Shown: piece by piece, positions 50,423-58,335 of the stretch
Layout: every line of letters begins with the position of its first letter
Position numbering within the stretch: position 1 is the first letter of the stretch
Origin: Variovorax sp. CF313
Lineage (GTDB): Bacteria; Pseudomonadota; Gammaproteobacteria; Burkholderiales; Burkholderiaceae_C
DNA length: 64,000 nt
Reading direction: 5' to 3'
Assembly (NCBI RefSeq): GCF_000282635.1
Contig: NZ_AKIW01000005.1
Location: 42,617 to 106,616 of the forward strand
Notes under the pieces: generated by a model
Database searches by the model: none
What the model saw: only the letters and a program-made list of their open reading frames with translations
What the model was told of the DNA's origin: nothing
Made by a program: the position numbers and the translations under genes

Positions 50423-51133
50423 ATGTCCCAACCCCCGTCTGATGCCATTGTCGCCGTCGAGCATGTCTTCAAGTCCGTCACGGACTCGACCGGCACGCTG
50501 GACATTCTGCAGGACATCGATTTCACCCTCGGCGCGCGGGAAACCGCTGCCATCGTCGGCGCCTCGGGCTCCGGCAAGAGCACCTTGCTGTCGATCATCG
50601 CGGGGCTGGACACGCCCACGCGCGGCACGGTGCGCATCGCCGGCGAGGACATCTTCGCCATCGACGAGGACGAGCGCGCAGCGGTCCGGGCGCAGCGCGT
50701 GGGCTTCGTGTTCCAGAGCTTCCAACTGCTCGGCAACCTCAGCGCGCTTGAAAATGTGATGCTCCCGCTGGAGTTGGCCAACCGCAAGGACGCCCGCAAG
50801 GCAGCCACCGAAATGCTCGGCCGCGTCGGGCTTGGGCAGCGGCTCGGCCACTATCCCAAGGTGCTCTCGGGCGGCGAACAGCAGCGCGTGGCGCTGGCAC
50901 GTGCCTTCGTGGTCCAGCCCGCGCTGCTGTTGGCCGACGAGCCCACCGGCAGCCTCGACTTCGCAACGGGCGAGCAGGTGATGCGGCTGATGTTCGACCT
51001 CAACCGCGAATTGGGCACCACGCTCGTGCTCGTCACCCACGACCGCGGCATCGCGGCGCAGTGCGAACGCCGCATCACGATCGAGGCCGGGCACGTCTCG
51101 CTTAATGAAAAAGTGGCTCTGGCGCCCGCATGA
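50423..51133 (+). CDS. ybbA: ABC transporter ATP-binding protein, YbbA/LolD family
   Basis: 236 residues. Walker A GASGSGKS at 46-53, Q-loop in VFQSFQLL, signature LSGGEQQR, Walker B LLLADEPTGSLD and H-loop VTHD. It belongs to the MacB/LolD type that partners with FtsX-like permeases. In E. coli ybbA is followed by the permease ybbP; here the next genes are unrelated small membrane proteins, so the permease must be elsewhere or missing. No obvious ribosome-binding site precedes the ATG. Confidence 0.9.
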   Translation: MSQPPSDAIVAVEHVFKSVTDSTGTLDILQDIDFTLGARETAAIVGASGSGKSTLLSIIAGLDTPTRGTVRIAGEDIFAIDEDERAAVRAQRVGFVFQSFQLLGNLSALENVMLPLELANRKDARKAATEMLGRVGLGQRLGHYPKVLSGGEQQRVALARAFVVQPALLLADEPTGSLDFATGEQVMRLMFDLNRELGTTLVLVTHDRGIAAQCERRITIEAGHVSLNEKVALAPA

Positions 51134-51184
51134 CAAGCGCACTAAGCTATCAAATGAATAGCGAGTCAACTCGAGGAGATAGCC

Positions 51185-51679
51185 ATGGAGGAACTTCCGC
51201 AGGACGCCGTCCTGGCGCTGCAGCGCGGCAGGATGATCGAGGCCATCAAGATCGTGCGCAATCGCACGGGCATGGACCTCAAGGCGGCCAAGGAAGCCGT
51301 CGATCGCTATGCCGACCGGCAGGAAGCAGGGGATGGCGATGCCGCCTGCGGACGCTGCGCGCCCACTGCCGCAAGGCAGGACCGCGGCTTTGCGGCTATG
51401 CCCTCCACCGCGCTCGCGGCCCTGGCGAGGGGCAACAAGATCGAGGCCATCCGCCTTACCCGCGAAGCCACCGGCCTGAGCCTGGCCGCGGCGAAGCGGC
51501 TGGTCGACAACCACGAGGATCCGTCGGGCATCGGCTTCGGCCCGCTGACCCGGCACATGCCCCGGTGCTCGATGAACGAACCGGGCCGCGAGCACGGCGG
51601 TGGCTACAGATGGCTGCCGGCGTTGATCATCGCGATGGCCGCGCTCATGATCTGGCTGTATTTCGGCAGAGGGGCTTGA
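51185..51679 (+). CDS. Tail-anchored membrane protein with two L7/L12-CTD-like repeats
   Basis: 164 residues, ATG after GAGGAGA. Two matching units stand at about 9-42 (LQRGRMIEAIKIVRNRTG then LKAAKEAVDRY) and 77-110 (LARGNKIEAIRLTREATG then LAAAKRLVDNH). Both follow the pattern of the ribosomal protein L7/L12 C-terminal domain (IEAIK.VR..TG..L..AK..V). A CxxC pair (C55, C58) lies between them. The end is a membrane helix near 142-160. L7/L12-CTD-like modules outside ribosomes occur in many small proteins of unknown function. It is followed 4 bases later by a second membrane protein. Confidence 0.75.
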   Translation: MEELPQDAVLALQRGRMIEAIKIVRNRTGMDLKAAKEAVDRYADRQEAGDGDAACGRCAPTAARQDRGFAAMPSTALAALARGNKIEAIRLTREATGLSLAAAKRLVDNHEDPSGIGFGPLTRHMPRCSMNEPGREHGGGYRWLPALIIAMAALMIWLYFGRGA

Positions 51680-51683
51680 GCCG

Positions 51684-52667
51684 ATGATCGTTCCCCAGTT
51701 CTGGGCGGAAGGCCGTATCCAGGAGCGTGTCGCGGGCAAGCAGTTCACCGTGCGCCGCTATGGCTGGTCCGACGAGAGCCCGATCGCCGCGCAGGCGCAT
51801 GCCGACCAGCGCACGCGCGACGCCTTCGACCGCATCGTCCACCAGGGCGAGAAGCTCGACCGCCGCGAGCGCAAAGTGCCCTACAACGGCGCCGATGGCG
51901 TGCCGATCCGCGAGGAAATCGTCGAGCGCCATGGCGACACCGTCATCACGCGCAACACCTACGGCGCGCGCTGCCTCAATACGCCCGATGTGCTGTTCGT
52001 CGACATGGATTTCGAGGAGCCCCTGCGCGGCAGCGTGTTCGGCTTTGCGCTGGTGCCGGCGCTGATCGCAGGCGTGGTCGGCGGCTGGGCCGCCAAGACC
52101 TGGCTGGGTGGACTGATCGCGGCCATCGTGGTCTTCGCCGTGGCCTGGGTCATCGGGCAGCGCAAGAAGCGCGGCGAGCCCAGCGGCAACCCCGTGCCGG
52201 AGAAGCAGGCGGCCGAGCGCATCGCGCGCTTCATGCAGCAGCACCCCGACTGGAACCTGCGCATCTACCGCACGCCCGCGGGCTTCCGGGTGCTGGCGAT
52301 GCACGATGTCTTCAGCCCGTCCGACACCGCGGTGGCCGACTGCTTCCAGGCGCTGGGCGTCGACAAGATCTACGCGCGCATGTGCCGCAACCAGAACTGC
52401 TTTCGCGCCCGGGTGAGCGCCAAGCCTTGGCGGATCGGCATCGGCGACCACATGCGGCCCCGGCCGGGCGTGTGGCCGGTGTCGCCCGACAAGCTGCCCG
52501 CGCGCGACGCCTGGATCGCGCGCTACGAAAAGGCCGCCGAAGGCCATGCCGCCTGCCAGTACCTGGAGAGCGTGGGCAATGGCGGGAAGGTGCATCCGAG
52601 TGCGCTGGCGGTGCAGGAACTGCACGACGAGCGCACTCGCGCGCTCAGCGGTTTGCCGCTCGCTTGA
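51684..52667 (+). CDS. Conserved membrane protein of unknown function
   Basis: 327 residues. Soluble N-terminal 110 residues, then two close membrane helices at about 115-158 (VFGFALVPALIAGVVGGWAA and LGGLIAAIVVFAVAWVIG), and a soluble C-terminal domain of about 160 residues with two Cys in ARMCRNQNCFRARV. No domain I can name. The gap of 4 bases to the L7/L12-CTD-like gene suggests a two-gene unit. Confidence 0.7.
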   Translation: MIVPQFWAEGRIQERVAGKQFTVRRYGWSDESPIAAQAHADQRTRDAFDRIVHQGEKLDRRERKVPYNGADGVPIREEIVERHGDTVITRNTYGARCLNTPDVLFVDMDFEEPLRGSVFGFALVPALIAGVVGGWAAKTWLGGLIAAIVVFAVAWVIGQRKKRGEPSGNPVPEKQAAERIARFMQQHPDWNLRIYRTPAGFRVLAMHDVFSPSDTAVADCFQALGVDKIYARMCRNQNCFRARVSAKPWRIGIGDHMRPRPGVWPVSPDKLPARDAWIARYEKAAEGHAACQYLESVGNGGKVHPSALAVQELHDERTRALSGLPLA

Positions 52668-52710
52668 CGGGCCTTTGGGGCAGGGGCGCGCGGCACTCGA
52701 TAATCGGGGG

Positions 52711-53457
52711 ATGTCTTCTCCCAAAGTGATCTTCGGCTTCCATGCCGTGGGCGTGCGCATCAAGACCGCGCCGAAATCGGTGCTCGAAGTGATGTTCGAC
52801 GCCAGCCGGCGCGATGCGCGCATGAAACAGTTCATCGCGCGTGCGCAGGAAGCCGGCGTGCGGCTGGTCGAGGCCGATGGCCTGCGGCTGTCCAAGCTCA
52901 GCGGCAGCCACGGCCACCAGGGCGTGGTGGCGCGGGTCGAACCTGTGGCACAGGTCCGCTCGCTCGACGAACTGCTCGAAGGCCTCGAAGAGGCCGGCAC
53001 CGTGCCCCTGCTGCTGGTGCTCGACGGCGTGACCGACCCGCACAACCTCGGTGCTTGCCTGCGCGTGGCCGACGGCGCCGGCGCGCACGCGGTCATCGCC
53101 CCCAAGGACCACGCGGCCGGCATCAATGCCACCGTGGCCAAGGTGGCGAGCGGCGCGGCCGAGACGGTGCCGTACTTCATGGTCACCAACCTTGCGCGCA
53201 CGCTGAACGAACTCAAGGAACGCAACATCTGGTGCGTGGGCACCAGCGACGACGCGCCGGGCACGATCTATCAGAGCGACTTCAAGCGCCCCCTGGCACT
53301 GGTGCTGGGCGCCGAGGGCGAAGGCATGCGGCAGCTCACGCGCAAGACCTGCGACGAACTGGTGAGCATCCCGATGGCCGGCGCGGTCGAGAGCCTGAAC
53401 GTCTCGGTGGCGAGCGGCGTGTGCCTCTACGAGGCGATGCGGCAACGCGGCGCCTGA
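52711..53457 (+). CDS. rlmB: 23S rRNA (guanosine-2'-O-)-methyltransferase RlmB
   Basis: 248 residues from ATG at 52711 (the frame opens upstream inside the preceding gene). N-terminal substrate-binding domain (IFGFHAVGVRIK), then a SpoU-type SPOUT domain with the trefoil-knot motifs: TDPHNLGACLRVADGAGAHA, LALVLGAEGEGMR and SIPMAGAVESLNVSVASGV. It methylates Gm2251 in the peptidyl-transferase P loop. In betaproteobacteria it often stands alone, as here. Confidence 0.94.
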   Translation: MSSPKVIFGFHAVGVRIKTAPKSVLEVMFDASRRDARMKQFIARAQEAGVRLVEADGLRLSKLSGSHGHQGVVARVEPVAQVRSLDELLEGLEEAGTVPLLLVLDGVTDPHNLGACLRVADGAGAHAVIAPKDHAAGINATVAKVASGAAETVPYFMVTNLARTLNELKERNIWCVGTSDDAPGTIYQSDFKRPLALVLGAEGEGMRQLTRKTCDELVSIPMAGAVESLNVSVASGVCLYEAMRQRGA

Positions 53458-53469
53458 GCGTCTTTCGGG

Positions 53470-54681
53470 CTAGTTTCCTGGCGACGATCCACCCTTGCGG
53501 TGGAAGTAGATGAGTTCGGCCACCCGCCGCATCTGCGGCGTCCCCAGCAGGTGGTTGAACATCCAGTCGCTCTGGAAGTGGTCGAAGGCCCAGCGCAGCG
53601 TGCGCTTGAGGCGAAAGCCGGGATAGCTGCGCACGAACCACGTGGCGGGATCGCCGGCCTCGCGGCGCACGAAGCGCGCAACAGCCTCGCCCGCGCGCTG
53701 GCCGTGCAGCAGCGCCGTGTGGATGCCGCCTGCCGTCACCGGCGACACCATGCCGGCCGCATCGCCCACCAGCAGCGCCCGTTCCCGCGCCACCACCGGC
53801 AGCACGCCGCCGCACGGGATCATGCCCGCGCGCACCGCGACCGGCGGCGCATTGCCGGGCGCGACCACCGGCGCGATCTTGCGCAGCAGGGGGTCGAGCT
53901 TCAGCGCCCCGGCATGGTGGTGCGCCACGCGGCGCGCCAGTCCGATCTGGCTGACGCCCACGCCCTGGAGCGCCCAGCCGATGTAGCCGGGCGCGAGCCT
54001 GCGGTCGATGAAGCAATGCAGCAGGCCCGGAGCCATCAGCGCGCCCTGGTATTCATGCTCGATGCCGTAGAGGAAGCGCGTGTTGCGTGACAGTCCTAGC
54101 GTCTTGGCAACGCGCGAATGGGGCCCGTCGGCGCCCACGAGGTAGGTGGCCGTGATGCAGGGTCCCTGCATCACCGGCACTTCCCAGTGTCCGTTGACCC
54201 ACAGTGCCTGCTCGAACAGCGTGCCCAGCCGCACGTCGACGCCGCAGTCGCGCGCCGAACCCACCATCCAGTCGAGCAGCGCTGGCGCGTCGGTGGCCCA
54301 GAACCAGTAGCCTGGTGCGTGCAGGTCGACGTGGCGCATGTTGGGGGCATACAGGCGCACCCCTTCGATCCGGCGCACGAGCGCGGGCGGCACCTCTGAC
54401 AGCCAGGGCACGCTGTCGACCGCGTCCTTGACGATGATGCCCGTGGTGTGAAGCTTGGCCCCGGCGCTGGCCTTCTTCTCCACCACCATCACGCTGAGGC
54501 CCGCGAGGGCGGCCGCCCGCGCGCAGGCGAGGCCGGCAAAGCTCGCGCCCACCACGAGCAGGTCGACCTTGAGGCCGCCCACATGGTCGGCCGGGGGAAG
54601 GGGCGAAGGCGCTGCCGAAGAGGCAGGCGAAAAGAGGGGAGAAAAGAAACTGGAAGAAGAACTGGGAGAAGAGGTGTGCAT
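53470..54681 (-). CDS. Geranylgeranyl-reductase-family FAD oxidoreductase
   Basis: 403 residues from MHTSSP; the frame extends to an ATG at 54729. The first 35 residues are Ser/Pro-rich low complexity (the DNA is a purine-rich tract at 54625-54677), so the true start may be later, near the FAD-binding strand VDLLVVGASFAGLACARAAA. A second FAD motif is visible at RALLVGDAAGMVSPVTAGGI, the GD motif of the PHBH/GGR fold. This family reduces isoprenoid chains or acts as flavin monooxygenase; no partner gene indicates the substrate. Confidence 0.72.
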   Translation of the reverse strand: MHTSSPSSSSSFFSPLFSPASSAAPSPLPPADHVGGLKVDLLVVGASFAGLACARAAALAGLSVMVVEKKASAGAKLHTTGIIVKDAVDSVPWLSEVPPALVRRIEGVRLYAPNMRHVDLHAPGYWFWATDAPALLDWMVGSARDCGVDVRLGTLFEQALWVNGHWEVPVMQGPCITATYLVGADGPHSRVAKTLGLSRNTRFLYGIEHEYQGALMAPGLLHCFIDRRLAPGYIGWALQGVGVSQIGLARRVAHHHAGALKLDPLLRKIAPVVAPGNAPPVAVRAGMIPCGGVLPVVARERALLVGDAAGMVSPVTAGGIHTALLHGQRAGEAVARFVRREAGDPATWFVRSYPGFRLKRTLRWAFDHFQSDWMFNHLLGTPQMRRVAELIYFHRKGGSSPGN

Positions 54682-54776
54682 GGAGGCCGCCGACTTGAAG
54701 CAATGCGCACCGCGTTCCGCGATGCGCATGCGAAGTTAGCGACCCTCTGTGCGTGCGGCGTGAAGCCTTCGTGAAC

Positions 54777-54947
54777 TCAGGAAGGATCCTTGCTGCGTGT
54801 GCGGCTCACCGCGCTGAAGATGCCGATGCCCAGCAGGATCACCACGCCGATGCCGATGTAGAGCGAGGGTACGCCGGCCACGGAGGCGCCCCAGGCGAGG
54901 CCGGCCAGGAAAATCAGGAAACCGATCAGGTAGAGCACGAAAGACAT
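54777..54947 (-). CDS. Small two-helix membrane protein
   Basis: 56 residues, MSFVLYLIGFLIFLAGLAWG, then a second hydrophobic stretch (LYIGIGVVILLGIGIFSAV) and a basic end (SRTRSKDPS). GAGGAA lies 6 bases before the ATG, so the start is well supported. Single small gene between the flavoprotein and the XRE regulator. It resembles short inner-membrane proteins of unknown function. Confidence 0.75.
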   Translation of the reverse strand: MSFVLYLIGFLIFLAGLAWGASVAGVPSLYIGIGVVILLGIGIFSAVSRTRSKDPS

Positions 54948-55070
54948 AGTCGTTCCTCTGGAAGCCACGATGGCTTGCAGTATCCCGGGCCGTGCCAACC
55001 GTCGCACCGGTGCGCGCCGACTGTGCATGTGGGAGCTTGCCTACCCTGCGGACGCTGCCCGAGGCCCGCG

Positions 55071-55658
55071 CTACTGCGGACTGGCCGCCAACAGGTAGCG
55101 GCAGCCGGTGCGGCCCAGCGCCTTGAAGGCCAGCGGCCGGTCGACGCCGAAGTCGAGGCAGTCGCCGGGCGAGAGCTCGAAGCGCTCGTCGCCGTAGTCG
55201 ACCCGGAGGGCGCCCTCGAGCATCCACAGGCATTGCCGGTACGGCTTGCCGCTCCAGCGCGGGTAGTCGACCTGTGCCGAGCGCGGCAGTTCGACCTCGA
55301 CCAGTTCGACGCCGCCCCCCCGGCGCTCGGCGACCTGCCGGCGCAGGTAGCCTGCCTTCGGGTCGCGCCAGATCTCCTGTTCGGCGCGAGTGCGCAGCCG
55401 CTGCGGCTGCTCCCTCTCCTCGGTGAGAAGCTGCGCCAGCGGTACGCCGAGCCCGGCGGCCAGCCGTCCCAGCAGAACGGCCGTGGGGCTGCTCTGGGCG
55501 CGCTCCACCTTGGAGATCATGGCCTTGCTCACCCCCGAGCGCTCGGCCAGGTCCGCAAGGCTCAGTGCCTGCACCTGCCGCAGCGCCAGCAGCCGGGCGG
55601 CGATGAGCGTGTCGATGTCCGGGCCGGACGCGCTGGTTGTCGTTGGATCGTTTCTCAT
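55071..55658 (-). CDS. XRE-family regulator with C-terminal cupin domain
   Basis: 195 residues. Helix-turn-helix at about 20-75 (LSLADLAERSGVSKAMISKVERAQSSPTA), then a cupin-2 fold with SGKPYRQCLWMLEGALRVDYGD and LSPGDCLDFGVDRPLAF at about 135-185. Such HTH-cupin proteins sense a small molecule and usually repress or activate a neighbour. Its ATG overlaps the palindrome TCTCATATGAGA, so autoregulation and control of the divergent acetyltransferase are likely. Confidence 0.88.
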   Translation of the reverse strand: MRNDPTTTSASGPDIDTLIAARLLALRQVQALSLADLAERSGVSKAMISKVERAQSSPTAVLLGRLAAGLGVPLAQLLTEEREQPQRLRTRAEQEIWRDPKAGYLRRQVAERRGGGVELVEVELPRSAQVDYPRWSGKPYRQCLWMLEGALRVDYGDERFELSPGDCLDFGVDRPLAFKALGRTGCRYLLAASPQ

Positions 55659-55671
55659 ATGAGATTATTAT
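55643..55671 (+). promoter_or_regulatory. Promoter of the acetyltransferase gene with -35 TTGGAT and -10 TATTAT
   Basis: TTGGAT (55643-55648) and TATTAT (55666-55671) are separated by exactly 17 bases. The -35 is weak (3 of 6) and the -10 good (5 of 6). The spacer contains the palindrome at 55653-55664. Confidence 0.5.
55653..55664. promoter_or_regulatory. Perfect 12-bp palindrome, candidate XRE operator
   Basis: TCTCATATGAGA, perfectly symmetric, overlaps the XRE start codon and lies in the -35/-10 spacer of the divergent promoter. A degenerate half-site (TCTCTTATAT) follows at about 55674. A dimeric HTH repressor bound here would block the acetyltransferase promoter and its own start. Confidence 0.55.
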
Positions 55672-55707
55672 TCTCTTATATTGAACGAAACTTCAAAGAG
55701 GAAAACC

Positions 55708-56229
55708 ATGCGTCTCATCTCCTGCAGCGAGGAAACCCACGCCGCCGCGATACTGGCGATCCTCAACGAGGCCATCGCCACCTCCACCGCGCTGTACGAC
55801 TACAAGCCGCGCACGCCCGAGAACATGGTCGCGTGGTTCGCCGCCAAGCGCGCCCACGGCTTCCCGGTGATCGGCGCGGAGGACGACAGCGGCAAGCTGC
55901 TGGGCTTCGCGAGCTATGGCGCTTTCCGCGCCTTTCCCGCCTACAAGTACACGGTGGAGCACTCGGTGTACGTCGACAGCGCGCACCGCGGCGAAGGCCT
56001 GGGCCGCACGCTGATGGAGGCGATCATTGCCGAGGCGATGGCGCGCGACATGCACGTGATGGTCGGCGCCATCGACGCCGCCAACGCCGGCAGCATCGCG
56101 CTGCACGAGCGCCTGGGTTTCGAGCATTCGGGCACCGTGCGGCAGGCCGGCTTCAAGTTCGGCCGCTGGCTCGACGTGGCCTTCTATCAGCGCATTCTTG
56201 CGACGCCGCTGAACCCGGTAGACGGTTAG
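55708..56229 (+). CDS. GNAT N-acetyltransferase (phosphinothricin acetyltransferase-like)
   Basis: 173 residues from the ATG with AGAGGA upstream; an in-frame TTG at 55681 is less likely. GNAT fold: VEHSVYVDSAHRGEGLGRTLME gives the acetyl-CoA pyrophosphate loop (RGEGLG), and ALHERLGFEHSGTVRQAGFKFGRW matches Pat/YncA-type enzymes, which acetylate L-methionine-sulfoximine or phosphinothricin. Divergent from the XRE-cupin gene, so probably its target. It converges with the DUF3237 gene and overlaps it by 4 bases. Confidence 0.87.
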   Translation: MRLISCSEETHAAAILAILNEAIATSTALYDYKPRTPENMVAWFAAKRAHGFPVIGAEDDSGKLLGFASYGAFRAFPAYKYTVEHSVYVDSAHRGEGLGRTLMEAIIAEAMARDMHVMVGAIDAANAGSIALHERLGFEHSGTVRQAGFKFGRWLDVAFYQRILATPLNPVDG

Positions 56230-56702
56230 ACCAGCGTGTAGAAGCGCATCACCACTTCGGCAGGGTGGCGCACGCCGGCCCCGGTGAACATGCGCTCGTT
56301 GATCCACCGCAGCGAAGGCGACGCGGTCTCGAAGCGCGGGCTGCAGCGGAAATACACCTGCGACGGATCGACCGGTTCGCCGCGCAGCAGCCTGCCCATC
56401 ACCTCGGGCGAGGCCGAGCGCACAGCGTGGTTCTGGGCGTAGACGAGGTCACCCGCATCGGTCTCGAGGCCGTAGCGCGCGTCGAGCTCGGAGAGCGTAT
56501 CGCTCACGATCAGCTGGAAGTCGCTGCCGCCCGGCAGCACGCGCGCCCGCCAGCCGTGGCCGATGGCCTCGCCGCCGGTGATCGGCACCACGCGGCGCAA
56601 TCCGCGCTGGCTGCTACCCAGCACCTGCGGCACGCCCACCTCGACGCGCAGGTCAGCGAAGTGCTCGAGCGCAGGGGCTGCGATGGAGTCGAACACACTC
56701 AT
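56226..56702 (-). CDS. DUF3237 (UPF0311) family protein
   Basis: 158 residues. The sequence LEHFADLRVEVGVPQVLGSSQRGLRRVVPITGG and AQNHAVRSASPEVM follow the UPF0311/DUF3237 pattern of a small beta-barrel domain. No catalytic residues are known. 13 bases downstream of the aldo/keto reductase on the same strand, so probably in one transcript. Confidence 0.75.
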   Translation of the reverse strand: MSVFDSIAAPALEHFADLRVEVGVPQVLGSSQRGLRRVVPITGGEAIGHGWRARVLPGGSDFQLIVSDTLSELDARYGLETDAGDLVYAQNHAVRSASPEVMGRLLRGEPVDPSQVYFRCSPRFETASPSLRWINERMFTGAGVRHPAEVVMRFYTLV

Positions 56703-56715
56703 TGCCGTTGGCCGT

Positions 56716-57687
56716 TCAGGCTGCGGGTTGGGTTTCAGCGCTGGCGCGATCGAGCATTTCGATGGTGCCTGCGTCGAGCTTCAGCTGTGTCGCGACCACG
56801 AGCTCTTCGAGCTGGCCGATGGAGGTGGCGCTGGCGATGGGCGCCGTCATGCCCGGCCGCGCGATCTGCCACGCAATGGCGACCTGGCCCGGCTTGGCGT
56901 TGTACTGCTGGGCCACCTTGTCGAGTGCGTCGAGGATGCGCAGGCCGCGCTCGTTGAGGTATTTCCTGGTGGTGTTGGCGCCGCGCGGGCTCTTGGCCGC
57001 ATCGGCCTCGGTGCGGTACTTGCCCGTGAGGAAGCCGGCCGCCAGCGCGTAGAAGTTGATCACGCCCACTTCGCGCTTCAGGCACAGCGGCTCCAGCGCG
57101 TCCTCGAACACCGCGCGGTCGTACAGGTTGTAGAGCGGCTGCAGGCTTTCATAGCGGGCAATGCCCAGGCGCTCCGACACGTCGAGCGCCTCGGCCAGCC
57201 GCGGCGCGCTGTAGTTCGAGGCGCCGATGGCGCGCACCTTGCCTTCCTTGATCAGCTTGTCGAAGGCGCCGAGCGACTCCTGGAGGGGCGTGCCGGCGTC
57301 ATCGTCGTGCGACTGGTAGAGGTCGATGTAGTCCGTCTGCAGGCGCTTGAGCGAGGCCTCGACAGCTTCGCGGATGTATTGGGGCGACAGGCCCGACTTG
57401 CCTTCTCCCATCGGCTTGCCGACCTTGGTGGCCAGCACCACGCGGTTGCGCTTGCCGCTCTGCTTGAGCCATTTGCCGATGATGGTCTCGGACTCGCCGC
57501 CGACGTGGCCCGGAACCCAGGCCGAATAGACGTCGGCGGTGTCGATGAAGTTGAATCCCGCGTCCAGCCAGGCATCGAGCAGCTTGAACGACGCTGCCTC
57601 GTCGACGGTCCAGCCGAACACGTTACCGCCGAAGGCGAGCGGGGAAACCAGGAGGCCGGAGCGGCCGAGCGGACGAAGTTGCGACAT
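56716..57687 (-). CDS. Aldo/keto reductase
   Basis: 323 residues. TIM-barrel NADPH oxidoreductase: catalytic D49 and Y54 in FIDTADVYS, the lysine in VVLATKVG, and the histidine in LYQSHDDD. The C-terminal RPGMTAPIASATSIGQLEE region is the NADP-binding loop. It resembles the YajO/Tas-like group with a broad aldehyde substrate range. No specific role can be assigned. Confidence 0.88.
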   Translation of the reverse strand: MSQLRPLGRSGLLVSPLAFGGNVFGWTVDEAASFKLLDAWLDAGFNFIDTADVYSAWVPGHVGGESETIIGKWLKQSGKRNRVVLATKVGKPMGEGKSGLSPQYIREAVEASLKRLQTDYIDLYQSHDDDAGTPLQESLGAFDKLIKEGKVRAIGASNYSAPRLAEALDVSERLGIARYESLQPLYNLYDRAVFEDALEPLCLKREVGVINFYALAAGFLTGKYRTEADAAKSPRGANTTRKYLNERGLRILDALDKVAQQYNAKPGQVAIAWQIARPGMTAPIASATSIGQLEELVVATQLKLDAGTIEMLDRASAETQPAA

Positions 57688-57735
57688 GTCGAGGTGTTCC
57701 TGAGTAAGACGAAGGAATGCGAAAGATGAGAGCGG

Positions 57736-58335
57736 TCAGACGAAGCCCACAGCGCCCAGGATCGCCCCGGCGCCGAGCAGCCAAAGCAGGTGGATGCGCG
57801 TGCGCCAGACGATGAGTGCGGTCGCGCCGCTCAGCAGCCACAGGTGCCATGCAGGCGCATCGCCGGCATGGTTGCCGGCGGCCAGCACCCAGCCGGTAGC
57901 GATCAGCAGGCCCACGACCACGGGTGCCATGCCCTGCTTGAACGCGCGCACTTCGCGCCGCGTGCGGTTTCGGTGGCCCCAGCGCGTGGCGAAGTAGGTG
58001 AGGGTGGTGCTCGGCAGCATGATGCCGACCATGGTGACCGTCAGGCCGAAGCAACCGAGCGCCCAGGCCGGGAGCCCGGCGCCGATGCCGCCGCCCGCGT
58101 TGAGGCCGACGTTCCAGCCCATCAGCGCCACGAACAGCACGTTGGGCCCGGGTGCGGCCTGTGCGATGGCGACCGAGGAACTGAACTGCGCATCGGTGAG
58201 CCAACCGTTCTGGGCCACGAGGTAGCGGTGCATGTCGGGCACGGTGGTGATGGCGCCGCTGATCGACAGCAGCGACAGCAGCATGTATTGCCCGAACAGC
58301 GCCAGCCAGTCGTGCCATTGCATCGCGATGCTCAT
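57736..58335 (-). CDS. Chromate transporter, second half-size subunit
   Basis: 199 residues, six predicted helices. CHR family; AQAAPGPNVLFVALMGWNVGL carries the characteristic PGPN motif. ATG overlaps the stop of the first subunit (ATGA). The two short proteins together equal one long ChrA. Substrate may be chromate or sulfate-like; resistance is not certain. Confidence 0.85.
   Translation of the reverse strand: MSIAMQWHDWLALFGQYMLLSLLSISGAITTVPDMHRYLVAQNGWLTDAQFSSSVAIAQAAPGPNVLFVALMGWNVGLNAGGGIGAGLPAWALGCFGLTVTMVGIMLPSTTLTYFATRWGHRNRTRREVRAFKQGMAPVVVGLLIATGWVLAAGNHAGDAPAWHLWLLSGATALIVWRTRIHLLWLLGAGAILGAVGFV

Noticed and set aside
52664..52704. TTGACG and GATAAT before rlmB as a promoter
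   Set aside because: The boxes are 29 bases apart, far from the usual 16-18, so I do not call a promoter.
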